64,000 nucleotides of DNA from positions 29,557 through 93,556 of the forward strand of contig NZ_JARACO010000015.1 of NCBI RefSeq assembly GCF_028765575.1. The letters are read 5' to 3'. This document shows positions 1 to 9,002 of this stretch, piece by piece (positions within the stretch are counted from its first letter, which is position 1; each line of letters opens with the position of its first letter). The notes under the pieces were generated by a model that made no database searches, was not told the origin of the DNA, and saw nothing but the letters and a program-made list of their open reading frames with translations. Position numbers and translations under genes: made by a program. Source of the stretch: Aliivibrio sp. S3MY1 (GTDB lineage: Bacteria > Pseudomonadota > Gammaproteobacteria > Enterobacterales > Vibrionaceae).

Positions 1-691
1 CACGACCAATCATCACACCATCCAAATGCGCTAAATGCTCTTTTGCTTCAGCCAGTGTTTTAATACCACCATTTACGGCAATCACTAACTGAGGAAAATC
101 TTTTTTAATTTGATAGGCACGAGGGTAATCAAGCGGTGGAATTTCACGGTTTTCTTTCGGGCTTAAGCCACTCAGCCACGCTTTACGAGCATGAATAGTA
201 AATTGATCACAACCACCCTTCTCATGAACCGTTGAAACGAATTTAGTTAAAAACTCATAGCTATCTTGGTCGTCAATACCAATGCGCGTTTTCACGGTCA
301 CTGGAATATCAACAACCGCTTTCATTTCAGCGATACACTCAGCAACATGATCAGGCTCAGCCATTAAACAAGCACCAAAGCGACCATTTTGAACACGATC
401 AGATGGACAGCCCACATTTAAATTTATTTCGTCATAACCACGTTCTGCTGCTAGTTTTGCACAATGAGCTAAATCTTTAACGTTTGAACCACCCAGTTGC
501 AATGCCAGTGGATGCTCTTCTTCGTTATAGGCAAGAAAATCACCTTTACCGTGAATAATGGCACCAGTGGTTACCATCTCTGTGTACAACAAAGCATGTT
601 CTGATAATTGACGATGAAAATAACGACAATGGCGATCCGTCCAATCAAGCATAGGGGCAACGGAAAAGCGTTGTAGTGGGTAAGAGCTCAT
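1..691 (-). CDS. dusA: tRNA-dihydrouridine synthase A (3' end outside window)
   Basis: FMN-dependent enzyme that reduces uridines in the D-loop of tRNA. The gene reads from an ATG at 691 leftward and leaves the window, so about 230 N-terminal residues are visible. They show the TIM-barrel start with a PMLDWTDR flavin motif near residue 13, the NVGCPS segment near 92, and GRFGACLM near 103, whose Cys108 matches the catalytic cysteine of Dus enzymes. It also has the [10 protein letters not shown] segment. The gene is divergent from zur with a gap of about 180 bp. Identity as DusA rather than DusB or DusC rests on overall resemblance to the Vibrio/E. coli DusA N-terminus. Confidence 0.93.
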   Translation of the reverse strand, partial: MSSYPLQRFSVAPMLDWTDRHCRYFHRQLSEHALLYTEMVTTGAIIHGKGDFLAYNEEEHPLALQLGGSNVKDLAHCAKLAAERGYDEINLNVGCPSDRVQNGRFGACLMAEPDHVAECIAEMKAVVDIPVTVKTRIGIDDQDSYEFLTKFVSTVHEKGGCDQFTIHARKAWLSGLSPKENREIPPLDYPRAYQIKKDFPQLVIAVNGGIKTLAEAKEHLAHLDGVMIGR

Positions 692-869
692 AAATAAATT
701 CGTTCAGTGATCAATACCGCAATTCTAACATAACCAGAACATAAACAGCCAACCTATTACCATGATTAAATACCCTGTAAAAGCCCGAGATTCTGAAAAA
801 TAGTCACTAAAATATCTGAATAGTTATGTTAAACTTACGGATCTGTTCAGAAAAGAAGACATATAATCC

Positions 870-1319
870 TTGAATCGTACCCAAAAAGAAAAAGTTGAGC
901 AATTATGCCAACAACGTGGCGTTAGATTAACCCCACAACGATTAACTGTTTTAGAACTAATTGTTACCTACCAAGGTGCCATTAGTGCTTATGATCTTTT
1001 AGAACAATTAAAAAAAATAGAACCGCAGGCAAAACCCCCGACAATTTATCGCGCCTTAGATTTTTTGGTTACTCAAGGTTTTGTCCATAAGGTTGAATCA
1101 ATAAATAGTTACATTGCTTGTTGTGTGATTGGTGAACACGCCCATTTTTCACAATTATTCATCTGTCGCACTTGCGATGATGTTGTAGAGTTCCATGATA
1201 TAAAAATTACAGAGCAGCTAACCAAGCATGCTGAGCAAATTGGATTTTCTGTTGAGAACCATATTGTTGAAACTCATGGTACCTGCAAAGCTTGTTTAAC
1301 TAGCGATAATAAACATTAA
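870..1319 (+). CDS. zur: Zinc uptake regulator Zur (Fur family)
   Basis: Zinc-sensing transcriptional repressor of zinc uptake genes and zinc-free ribosomal protein paralogues. It has 149 residues with an N-terminal winged helix (VRLTPQRLTVLELI, then PPTIYRALDFLVTQGFVHK) and a C-terminal dimerisation and metal domain with an FICRTC pair and a final GTCKAC pair, both typical of Zur. The start is TTG at 870: an in-frame stop lies at 864-866, and no ATG occurs before the conserved helix. The poor start codon suggests modest translation. Zur fits better than Fur because of the paired cysteines and the KPPTIYRALDFL helix, which follow the Zur pattern. Confidence 0.93.
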   Translation: MNRTQKEKVEQLCQQRGVRLTPQRLTVLELIVTYQGAISAYDLLEQLKKIEPQAKPPTIYRALDFLVTQGFVHKVESINSYIACCVIGEHAHFSQLFICRTCDDVVEFHDIKITEQLTKHAEQIGFSVENHIVETHGTCKACLTSDNKH

Positions 1320-1339
1320 TTTGAAGGACACTATTTACC

Positions 1340-1801
1340 ATGCGCGCTGAATTTGTAAACCCATTCTTAGCTTCACTGATGAATGTACTTAAAACGATGG
1401 CTTCGATGGAATTGAAACCACAAAAACCTCGTATTAAAAAAGACGAAGTTGCTCGTGGTGATGTTTCAGGTTTAATAGGCATGGTCGCTCCACAAAGTAA
1501 GGGCTCAATGTCGATTACTTTTGATGAGCAGCTTGCTCTGCAAATCATGCAAAATATGTTGGGTGAGCGCCCAAACAGTATCAATGAAGAAGTTACTGAC
1601 ATGGTAGGTGAAATCACCAATATGGTTACTGGTGGTGCTAAGCGCATTCTTTCTGAAAGTGGTTTTGAATTTAGCATGGCAACACCTATGGTTGTTTCTG
1701 GTAAAGGCCATACGATTACTCATAAATGCGATGGTGCGATTATTATCATGCCATTTACTTCTGAATGGGGTAATGCGTTTATTGAGATCTGTTTTGAGTA
1801 A
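1340..1801 (+). CDS. CheX-family chemotaxis protein
   Basis: 153 residues of the CheX/CheC-like fold, a family that dephosphorylates CheY-P or modulates it. The central helix carries the ExxN signature (E91-I-T-N94) followed by a second glycine-rich helix, and the C-terminal strands end in MPFTSEWGNAFIEICFE. The gene starts 20 bp after zur with the RBS GAAGGA and is probably co-transcribed with it, which is odd because no chemotaxis gene lies nearby. A direct role in chemotaxis is therefore inferred from family only. The stop codon abuts the heptanucleotide array that starts at 1804. Confidence 0.8.
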   Translation: MRAEFVNPFLASLMNVLKTMASMELKPQKPRIKKDEVARGDVSGLIGMVAPQSKGSMSITFDEQLALQIMQNMLGERPNSINEEVTDMVGEITNMVTGGAKRILSESGFEFSMATPMVVSGKGHTITHKCDGAIIIMPFTSEWGNAFIEICFE

Positions 1802-1803
1802 CA

Positions 1804-1840
1804 GAGACTAGAGACTAGAGACTAGAGACTAGAGACTAGA
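1804..1840. repeat. Heptanucleotide tandem array (GAGACTA x5)
   Basis: Five exact copies of the 7-bp unit GAGACTA occupy 1804-1838 and are followed by GA. The array begins two bases after the cheX stop codon. It runs into a non-repeated tail, 1841-1883, that contains an 18-nt block (1852-1869) found unchanged at 63752-63769, and a single GGATCCAGG that resembles the unit of the array after leuD. It belongs to the dispersed repeat family described in the findings. Confidence 0.92.
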
Positions 1841-1891
1841 ACGCTGCGCTTCTATAAGAGAAAAAGCAAGAGCTAGGATCCAGGAAATGAT

Positions 1892-1923
1892 GGAGGTTGA
1901 TATTTAGGTATCAGCCTTTTTTA
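1892..1923 (+). terminator. Rho-independent terminator after cheX
   Basis: The stem AGGTTGATA (1894-1902) pairs with TATCAGCCT (1909-1917) with one G-T wobble and is followed by a T run. The segment 1881-1903 matches 18687-18709 before the leuD terminator at 21 of 23 positions, so the two terminators share a common origin. Confidence 0.75.
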
Positions 1924-1945
1924 TTGCCTGTAATATCGATAAATA

Positions 1946-2125
1946 ATACCAATCCGGATAAGTAGTTGACCAGATAATTACGTAGGAAAAATCGATTAGA
2001 GCAAGGCATAAATTGTAGTAACTAGTGGCTCTAATTACACCTAATTTTTTGCAATAGAAAAGCATAACGCAGCTATAATCGATTTTAACAAGTAAGAATG
2101 ATCAAATATTTATGTGGATTGGTAT
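1946..2125. mobile_element. MITE-like inverted-repeat element, about 180 bp
   Basis: Perfect 10-bp terminal inverted repeats ATACCAATCC (1946-1955) and GGATTGGTAT (2116-2125) bound an AT-rich, non-coding stretch. Nested inside is a second perfect pair, AAATCGATTA (1989-1998) with TAATCGATTT (2076-2085), and a third short pair around TTAGAGC/GCTCTAA. No transposase and no clear target duplication are visible. The structure suits a miniature inverted-repeat element mobilised in trans. It sits between the cheX and pgi terminators and disrupts no gene. Confidence 0.7.
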
Positions 2126-2131
2126 CAATAC

Positions 2132-2160
2132 AAAAAGAGCCGACCGAAGTCAGCTCTTTT
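2132..2160 (-). terminator. Bidirectional terminator after pgi
   Basis: The hairpin AAAGAGC(C)GAC-CGAA-GTC(A)GCTCTTT is flanked by A and T runs on the two sides, so it can end transcripts from either direction. It lies 27 bp past the pgi stop codon. Confidence 0.85.
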
Positions 2161-2186
2161 AATTAATAAATTTTATAACTTAACGA

Positions 2187-3839
2187 TTAAGCTTTGTATG
2201 CTTTAAATGCGTTGATTAAGCCGTTAGTTGAACTGTCGTGAGACGTTACTGCTTTATCGTCAGCCAGTTCAGGAAGAATTTGGTTAGCCAGTTGCTTACC
2301 AAGCTCTACGCCCCATTGATCAAAGCTGAAGATGTTCCAAATCACACCTTGTACGAAGATTTTGTGTTCGTACATTGCAATCAAGTTACCTAATGTTTTA
2401 GGTGTTACTTGTTTAACTAAGATAGAGTTTGTTGGGCGGTTACCAGCAAATACTTTAAATGCAACTAACTCCGCCATTTCTACTTCTGTTTTACCAGCTG
2501 CTGCAAATTCTGCACGAACCGTCTCTTCTGTTTTACCAAATGCTAACGCTTCTGTTTGCGCAAAGAAGTTAGACATTAGTTTTTGGTGATGATCACCCAC
2601 TTGATTGTGGCTAATGGCAGGTGCAATAAAGTCACAAGGAATTAATTTTGTACCTTGGTGGATCAATTGATAGAACGCGTGTTGACCATTTGTACCAGGT
2701 TCACCCCAAATGATTGGACCCGTTTGATAATCAACTGGGTTACCGTTACGGTCTACACATTTACCATTTGATTCCATGTTGCCTTGTTGGAAGTACGCAG
2801 CAAAACGATGTAGATACTGATCGTATGGAAGAATTGATTCTGATTCAGCACCGTGGAAGTTGTTATACCATAGGCCAATAAGTGCAAGAATAACAGGCAC
2901 GTTATTTTCAAGCTCAGTAGTAGCAAAATGGTTATCCACTTCATGAGCACCGTCAAGAAGCTCAACAAAGTGATCAAAACCAACCGCTAGTGCAATTGAA
3001 AGACCGATTGCTGACCATAGAGAATAACGACCACCAACCCAATCCCAGAATTCAAACATATTATCAGTATCAATACCAAACTCAGATACAGACTGTGCAT
3101 TTGTTGATAGTGCAGCAAAGTGCTTAGCAACGTGTGCTTGATCGCCAGCTTCAGCAAGGAACCAATCACGAGCACTGTGTGCATTTGTCATTGTTTCTTG
3201 GGTTGTGAATGTTTTCGATGCGATTAAAAACAGCGTTGTTTCTGGATTTAGTGGCTTCAGCGTTTCAACAATGTGTGTACCATCTACGTTTGAAACAAAG
3301 TGCATGTTTAAGCGTGTTTTGTATGGTGCTAACGCTTCAGAAACCATGTAAGGGCCAAGATCTGAGCCGCCGATACCGATGTTTACGATATCCGTAATTT
3401 CTTTACCTGTGTAACCTTTCCACTCACCAGAAATCAAACGTTCAGTGAAAGCTTTCATTTTTTCTAATACCGCATTTACCGCAGGCATTACGTCTTCACC
3501 ATCAACAATTACCGGCGTATTGCTGCGGTTACGAAGCGCGGTATGAAGTACTGAACGATCTTCGGTTTTATTGATTTTCTCACCGTTAAACATCGCTTTA
3601 ATTGCTGAAGACAATTCCGTCTGCTCTGCTAATGCGAACAATTTTTCCATTGTTTCTTCGGTAACTAAGTTTTTAGAGAAATCCACTAGAATGTCTTGGC
3701 CAAACGTCGTTGAAAATTTATCAAAACGTTGTGCATCCGCAGCGAATAGATCAGATAGGCTGAAATCTTGTGCTGTTTCAAAGTGTGCAGTTAAGTCTGC
3801 CCACGCTTGAGTTTCTGTTGGGTTGATGTTTTTTAACAT
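2187..3839 (-). CDS. pgi: Glucose-6-phosphate isomerase
   Basis: Cytosolic interconversion of glucose-6-phosphate and fructose-6-phosphate in glycolysis and gluconeogenesis. The 550 residues agree with the E. coli enzyme (549). Visible hallmarks are [12 protein letters not shown], the sugar-phosphate segment [15 protein letters not shown], the [12 protein letters not shown] signature, and the [20 protein letters not shown] block that holds catalytic Glu and His residues. It is a single-gene unit with its own terminator. About 240 bp separate it from the upstream Omp85-type gene, so it has its own promoter region. Divergence inside the 240-bp gap does not suggest an additional gene. Confidence 0.98.
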   Translation of the reverse strand: MLKNINPTETQAWADLTAHFETAQDFSLSDLFAADAQRFDKFSTTFGQDILVDFSKNLVTEETMEKLFALAEQTELSSAIKAMFNGEKINKTEDRSVLHTALRNRSNTPVIVDGEDVMPAVNAVLEKMKAFTERLISGEWKGYTGKEITDIVNIGIGGSDLGPYMVSEALAPYKTRLNMHFVSNVDGTHIVETLKPLNPETTLFLIASKTFTTQETMTNAHSARDWFLAEAGDQAHVAKHFAALSTNAQSVSEFGIDTDNMFEFWDWVGGRYSLWSAIGLSIALAVGFDHFVELLDGAHEVDNHFATTELENNVPVILALIGLWYNNFHGAESESILPYDQYLHRFAAYFQQGNMESNGKCVDRNGNPVDYQTGPIIWGEPGTNGQHAFYQLIHQGTKLIPCDFIAPAISHNQVGDHHQKLMSNFFAQTEALAFGKTEETVRAEFAAAGKTEVEMAELVAFKVFAGNRPTNSILVKQVTPKTLGNLIAMYEHKIFVQGVIWNIFSFDQWGVELGKQLANQILPELADDKAVTSHDSSTNGLINAFKAYKA

Positions 3840-4076
3840 GGTAAAAATATCCCGTGTAATATACTTGTTGGCTCAAAAGTGAATTTCTGAACGCCCCGTT
3901 TATACGAATCTAAAAATTGGTGCTCGGTATTATTTAGTGAGCTTTATATTTAGGTATTATGACCAAAACTACGCTCACCCTTTTTGAGTTAGGTCACATT
4001 TAAACTTCTAGCGGTGAACATTATCTCTATCAAAACTACGGAACACTAGTGTTGAGATCGTTTTTCTTTATAAATA

Positions 4077-5312
4077 CTAAAATGGTTGATTAATCATAAC
4101 TCTAAAGACGCTTTCTTCACTGCCTTTAGACATTTCAGTTCGAACAACAATGCCTTCGACTTGAAAGCGTATTGCACCACCCGCACTCCATTTCATCTCT
4201 TCATGTAATGTTGATAGTAAAAACTCATCCGCGACTCGACCTACATCAATAAAAGCCACCCATTGCCACCAAGGCACGTCATAAAGATTAAAGATAGGCC
4301 ACTCTTCCAAAGGTTGCCAATCAGGCATAACTCGGTATTCCGCTGAGTAATGAATGGCAGAGCGACCATGGAAACGCCCACTACTATAGCTTCTTAATCT
4401 ATATAATCCACCCAGTTTTATGCCTGCATATTCTGGTGGTTGATGAGCATTATCTTGCCAGCTAGGCGTATCAGCAATATAGAAATCGAGTGCTAATACT
4501 TGCTTATTTATGATGTCACCTAAATTGCCAAAATCAAAAAATGTACTTTGTTGAAACTCCCATGTCCACCACTCTTCTTGCGTATTGGTTTTTGGTGAGT
4601 AGGTAAAATCTAATTCTGTTCGCGAACCATGCGTTGTGTTTCTTATGCTATTTCGATTATCCCAATCTAGGTTAACTTTCATCCCCCAGTTAGACTCAGG
4701 TTCATTCCAACCAGCCACATCAGAAAATGTGCGAGAATAATAAAAAGGACTCAGTTCAATGCTCGACACACCACTTTCTAATGGATTAAAACCTTTTACT
4801 TTTCTCTCTGGAAGATAAGAGGCTCTTGCTCCAATCGTCTTTGCATTACCAATAGGTAAGATATAATTAGCACTTAAATGATATTGAGCTTCAACACTGT
4901 CGGTAAAAACGTCTTCGTTTACAGTAGAGCTGTTGCTACCTGCAGCCCCTAGGTAATAATACATCTCTTTAAAATTAGCATTATACGCATTAACACCAAC
5001 CAGCCATGAATGACCAATTTGAAAGTTATTAGCAGACAAATAGGTCATGTAAGACCCTTTGGTTGAGTAGAGTCCTGCTGCAAATAATGTCGCTTGAGGT
5101 TGGCCTACCCCCTTCATTACAGCGGCTGCGCCTATCGTAGTCCCTAAGATCTCTGACGAGAACAGGAAAGGAACGGCTGAGGTTTCAGGTAATGAGGTTG
5201 GCCAAATATCGTCTTTGGCAAACGCATCACTCAAAAAGGAAAAAGGCAAAATAAGAAAAAGCGCTAAACCAGTAGCGCTTTTAAGTGAAAACAAATTCAA
5301 AGTAGTTCTCAT
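4077..5312 (-). CDS. Omp85-type outer membrane barrel without POTRA domains
   Basis: 411 residues with an N-terminal signal peptide (about residues 1-32, ending SDAFA) and a long beta-barrel region resembling the bacterial surface antigen (D15) C-terminal domain of Omp85 proteins. Features are alternating aromatic strands, a GLYRLRSYSSGRFHG segment that resembles the conserved VRGF/Y-type motif of lid loop 6, and a C-terminal phenylalanine. No POTRA repeats precede the barrel, so it is unlikely to be BamA or TamA. Its ATG overlaps the alr stop codon by one base (TAATG), which points to translational coupling. Function is unknown; stand-alone barrels of this type may act in export or as porins. 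Confidence 0.72.
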   Translation of the reverse strand: MRTTLNLFSLKSATGLALFLILPFSFLSDAFAKDDIWPTSLPETSAVPFLFSSEILGTTIGAAAVMKGVGQPQATLFAAGLYSTKGSYMTYLSANNFQIGHSWLVGVNAYNANFKEMYYYLGAAGSNSSTVNEDVFTDSVEAQYHLSANYILPIGNAKTIGARASYLPERKVKGFNPLESGVSSIELSPFYYSRTFSDVAGWNEPESNWGMKVNLDWDNRNSIRNTTHGSRTELDFTYSPKTNTQEEWWTWEFQQSTFFDFGNLGDIINKQVLALDFYIADTPSWQDNAHQPPEYAGIKLGGLYRLRSYSSGRFHGRSAIHYSAEYRVMPDWQPLEEWPIFNLYDVPWWQWVAFIDVGRVADEFLLSTLHEEMKWSAGGAIRFQVEGIVVRTEMSKGSEESVFRVMINQPF

Positions 5313-6394
5313 TAAATATATTGCATCTGCACTCGTGATGTTAGTTTTGTCACTAACTCATAAGCAATCGTTCCTATGTGTTCTGCAACTTCTTCTGCCG
5401 GAAGATCTCGTCCCCACAAAACAGCTTCATCACCCACGTTATCTTGAGCATCAGGCCCTAGATTAACAGTAAGCATATCCATAGACACTCGACCTGCGAT
5501 TGATACCTTGCGTCCATTAACTAAAACCGGCGTGCCATTAGGTGCAGCAATAGGATAACCATCACCATAACCAATTGCGATCACTCCAATTTTAGTATCT
5601 CGTTCACTGGTCCACATTGCGCCATAACCCACACTTTCACCTGCTTTTACATCACGAACCGCGATCAAATGAGAGGTAAGGGTCATGGTAGGCAAATAAC
5701 CTAACTCTTGTGCTGATTGATTAGCAAAAGGAGAAACACCATACATAATAATACCCGGTCTAACCCAATCTAATTGGCTATCAGGCCATGCCAGTAACCC
5801 AGCAGAAGCGGCGAGCGAGCGCTCACCTTGGCAACCATCCGTTAATGACATAAAGGTTTCTATTTGCTTGTTGGTTATCGGATTATCTAATTCATCCGCA
5901 CAACCAAAATGACTCATGTAACGCAGTGGTTTCGCGACATTTTTACATGCATGCAAACGGTCAACATACTCTTGATATTCTTCTGGGCGAATACCTAAAC
6001 GATGCATTCCTGAATCCACTTTTAGCCAAACAACTACTGGGCCTTCAAGTTCAGCACTTTCCAGTGCTTCTAATTGCTCTTTACAATGTACCGCGGTCTG
6101 AATGTTGTTTGCGACCAAAATAGGTAAGTCACCAGCAGAGTAAAAACCCTCAAGTAACAGTACTTGTTTAACGATACCACCAGCTCGAAGTTGTAATGCT
6201 TCTTCTATACGAGCAACACCAAAGGCATCAGCATCCTGTGCGCCTTTTGCTATATTCAGTAACCCATGGCCATAACCATTTGCTTTAACAACAGCAAGAA
6301 GCTTACTGTTTGGCGCTTGTTGTTTAATCTTTTGCAAATTATGTGCTAACGCTGACATATCAACTTGGGCAGCCGCCGCTTTCATATAGCTCAT
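5312..6394 (-). CDS. alr: Alanine racemase
   Basis: PLP enzyme that makes D-alanine for peptidoglycan. I place the start at 6394 (MSYMKAAAA...), because an AAGG Shine-Dalgarno lies 8 nt upstream and the 360-residue product matches the family length (E. coli 359). A longer open frame reaches 6442 but overlaps dnaB. The PLP lysine lies in [10 protein letters not shown] (Lys37), and the catalytic tyrosine segment [11 protein letters not shown] and IGYGDGYP follow in the C-terminal barrel. The gene follows dnaB immediately and is coupled to the Omp85-type gene downstream, so the three probably share a transcript. Confidence 0.95.
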   Translation of the reverse strand: MSYMKAAAAQVDMSALAHNLQKIKQQAPNSKLLAVVKANGYGHGLLNIAKGAQDADAFGVARIEEALQLRAGGIVKQVLLLEGFYSAGDLPILVANNIQTAVHCKEQLEALESAELEGPVVVWLKVDSGMHRLGIRPEEYQEYVDRLHACKNVAKPLRYMSHFGCADELDNPITNKQIETFMSLTDGCQGERSLAASAGLLAWPDSQLDWVRPGIIMYGVSPFANQSAQELGYLPTMTLTSHLIAVRDVKAGESVGYGAMWTSERDTKIGVIAIGYGDGYPIAAPNGTPVLVNGRKVSIAGRVSMDMLTVNLGPDAQDNVGDEAVLWGRDLPAEEVAEHIGTIAYELVTKLTSRVQMQYI

Positions 6395-6404
6395 ACTATT
6401 TGCC

Positions 6405-7802
6405 TTATTCATCATCAAACGCAGGACCTGCGTAATTATCAAAGCGTGAAAATTGTCCTTGGAATGTCAGGCTTACTGAGCCGATTGGACCGTTACGTTG
6501 CTTACCTAAAATAATTTCAGCAATGCCTTTACGATTACTCTCAGGGTTATAAACCTCATCACGGTAAATAAACATGATTAAATCGGCATCTTGCTCGATC
6601 GCTCCAGATTCACGAAGATCCGAGTTAATTGGGCGTTTATCGGCACGTTGCTCTAGGGAACGGTTCAACTGAGACAGTGCAACCACTGGTACATTCAATT
6701 CTTTCGCCAGTGCTTTTAAAGAACGAGAAATCTCAGAAATTTCTTGAGTACGGTTGTCTTGTAAACCAGGAACTCGCATTAATTGAAGGTAATCGACCAT
6801 GATCATACTTAGACCACCCGCTTCACGAGCCACACGACGAGCGCGTGAACGTAATTCAGTTGGCGTCAAACCTGAACTGTCATCGATGTACATGTTTTTC
6901 TTTTGCGTCAAAATGCCCATCGTAGACGAAATACGAGCCCAATCTTCATCATCTAACTGACCGGTACGAATTTTAGTTTGGTCAACACGAGACATCGAAG
7001 CCAGCATACGCATCATCAATTGTTCGGCGGGCATCTCGAGAGAGAAAATAAGCACTGGCTTATCTTGGTCCATGGCCGCATTTTCACATAAGTTCATCGC
7101 GAAGGTTGTTTTACCCATCGATGGACGTGCTGCAACAATGATTAAATCTGAGCCTTGAAGGCCTGCCGTTTTTTTATTTAAATCAGTAAACCCAGTCGAT
7201 ACCCCAGTGACACCATCTTGCGGTGTTTGGTATAAAATCTCGATACGCTCTAACGTTTTCTCTAAAATCGAATCGACACTTTGTGGGCCTTCATTTTCTG
7301 TTGTACGCTCTTCTGCAATAGCAAATACTTTACTCTCTGCCATATCCAATAAATCTTCAGAAGTACGTCCTTGAGGATCATAACCCGCATCGGCAATTTC
7401 GTTTGCTACACCGATAAGATTACGTACCATGGCTCGCTCACGAACAATATCCGCATACGCATTAATGTTCGCCGCACTTGGGGTGTTTTTGGCCAAATCA
7501 GCCAGATAAGCAAACCCACCAACAGAGTCTAATTTCTCATGGCGCTCAAGATGCTCAGATAAGGTAATTAAATCCAGAGGATTACTGTTTTCTAGGATGG
7601 ATTTGATTGACTCAAAAATGAGTCGATGTGGTCTACTGTAAAAATCTCCGGCTACGACTTTTTCAGCAACCGTATCCCAACGCTCATTATCAAGTAACAG
7701 ACCACCAAGTACAGATTGCTCCGCCTCTAATGAATGCGGTGGTACTTTTAACGCATCAACTTGTGCATCGTGTTTACGGTTTTGATTTCGATTATCGGCC
7801 AT
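6405..7802 (-). CDS. dnaB: Replicative DNA helicase DnaB
   Basis: Hexameric 5'-3' helicase that unwinds DNA at the replication fork. 465 residues, near the E. coli length (471). The N-terminal helical domain is followed by a linker and a RecA-like domain with Walker A ARPSMGKT (225-232), Walker B around [10 protein letters not shown] (332-341), and the [15 protein letters not shown] and [13 protein letters not shown] motifs. No intein is present at the P-loop. It is followed closely by alr, the usual order in gammaproteobacteria, and is divergent from the gene at 7984. Confidence 0.98.
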   Translation of the reverse strand: MADNRNQNRKHDAQVDALKVPPHSLEAEQSVLGGLLLDNERWDTVAEKVVAGDFYSRPHRLIFESIKSILENSNPLDLITLSEHLERHEKLDSVGGFAYLADLAKNTPSAANINAYADIVRERAMVRNLIGVANEIADAGYDPQGRTSEDLLDMAESKVFAIAEERTTENEGPQSVDSILEKTLERIEILYQTPQDGVTGVSTGFTDLNKKTAGLQGSDLIIVAARPSMGKTTFAMNLCENAAMDQDKPVLIFSLEMPAEQLMMRMLASMSRVDQTKIRTGQLDDEDWARISSTMGILTQKKNMYIDDSSGLTPTELRSRARRVAREAGGLSMIMVDYLQLMRVPGLQDNRTQEISEISRSLKALAKELNVPVVALSQLNRSLEQRADKRPINSDLRESGAIEQDADLIMFIYRDEVYNPESNRKGIAEIILGKQRNGPIGSVSLTFQGQFSRFDNYAGPAFDDE

Positions 7803-7983
7803 TACTGCTTTTCACCATCCTAAATTTAGCCTTACATTATAACCAAAAGAAATTGGGATGAAATAACTATCCGTGTATCTCCTGATAACCTTTCGCAAAA
7901 TAAAGATTTTGACTCAAATTTAACTCATCAATCAGAGAAAACATCTATACTATCCGTCCTCTTTATTCTTTTGAGATTGATAC

Positions 7984-8985
7984 GTGTTAAAAAAAGTTTT
8001 ACTTACAGGGCTTATCGCAATTAGTGCATCTGTTCATGCAAGTGAGATAGAAACTGAAGACGCAGATACGTCACCTCTCTCTCCTAGGGAAAATAAAGTC
8101 GAAACAGGCTATGGAAGCGACAGCTCACTATCTCTTAATTGTAGTCTAGAACCGGTTTATACCTCTGGACAGAACCGTCATGCCAGTGAAGTAAAATATT
8201 ACTTATCAAAAGATGCTTGTGAAGCAGAAACGAAAGAGTTAACTCTTGAAAAAAAAACAAGCATCAGTGTTATAACAAAAGAAATAGAAGCAGAAGTTCA
8301 AGATACAACGCCACCGTCCCCATGGGAGAGCCAGGTCGAATTTGGTTATCGCTCAAATAATGGCAATAGCGACTCCCAAGCACTCAACAGTCGATTTGAG
8401 GCCAGTTACACATTTGGACAACACCGACACACAGGTGAAATAAAATATTATTTGTCAGAAAAAGATGGGGAGGCCGATAAAGACCAACTGAGCCTTAATT
8501 TACAAAGCGATTATAAGATCAGTTCTGACTACTATTTATATGCCAACTTTAAAGGATTAAATACTAAGTACAGCGCCTACTTTAATGACTATACCTTTTC
8601 AGGTGGTTTGGGTTATCAAGTGAGTAATACTGAAAAATTGCTATTAGAGGTGGAAGTCGGTCCAGGTTTTCGTTACCAAGATCCAAATCTTGATGAAATC
8701 GATGATGATGATCTTATTTTCCCTGAAACCGTTCAAGAGCCAATTCTTCGAACCAATGTAAATATGTCATGGAAAGCGCTTGATTCATTAACCGTCGCAG
8801 GTGAAATTACGGTAACCGCAGGTCACAGTAATACTCGTGTAGATTCAGAAGTCAGTGTAACGAATAACATCACAGAAGAAATAGCCCTGAAAATCGCACA
8901 ATCTCAAGAATATCTTGATCGCGTCCCTCCAGGACTAAGTAATACAGACTCTGTATTTAGTATTAATTTACTTTTTTCTTTTTAG
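7984..8985 (+). CDS. DUF481-like outer membrane protein with internal duplication
   Basis: 333 residues starting at GTG with a cleavable signal peptide ending VHASE near residue 20. The C-terminal half is a beta-barrel-like series resembling DUF481 (YdiY-type, salt-induced outer membrane proteins) and ends in FSINLLFSF. Residues 21-89 and 100-171 are two divergent copies of one segment: compare SPRENKVETGY with SPWESQVEFGY, and HASEVKYYLS with HTGEIKYYLS. The first copy has two cysteines and looks degenerate. The RBS is weak. Function is unknown, and the gene is divergent from dnaB and convergent with the RND genes. Confidence 0.65.
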   Translation: MLKKVLLTGLIAISASVHASEIETEDADTSPLSPRENKVETGYGSDSSLSLNCSLEPVYTSGQNRHASEVKYYLSKDACEAETKELTLEKKTSISVITKEIEAEVQDTTPPSPWESQVEFGYRSNNGNSDSQALNSRFEASYTFGQHRHTGEIKYYLSEKDGEADKDQLSLNLQSDYKISSDYYLYANFKGLNTKYSAYFNDYTFSGGLGYQVSNTEKLLLEVEVGPGFRYQDPNLDEIDDDDLIFPETVQEPILRTNVNMSWKALDSLTVAGEITVTAGHSNTRVDSEVSVTNNITEEIALKIAQSQEYLDRVPPGLSNTDSVFSINLLFSF

Positions 8986-9002
8986 CCAGTAATACAATTT
9001 AC

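Noticed and set aside
1300..1677. Open frame antisense to zur/cheX (125 codons)
   Set aside because: It mirrors the coding strand of cheX, shows no recognisable motif and has no RBS.
3860..4010. CRP-like half site (TGTGAC) upstream of pgi
   Set aside because: Only one half of the palindrome is present, so the call is not supported.
4042..4053. 12-bp palindrome AACACTAGTGTT after the Omp85 gene
   Set aside because: No loop or T run for a terminator and no known operator recognised; single occurrence.
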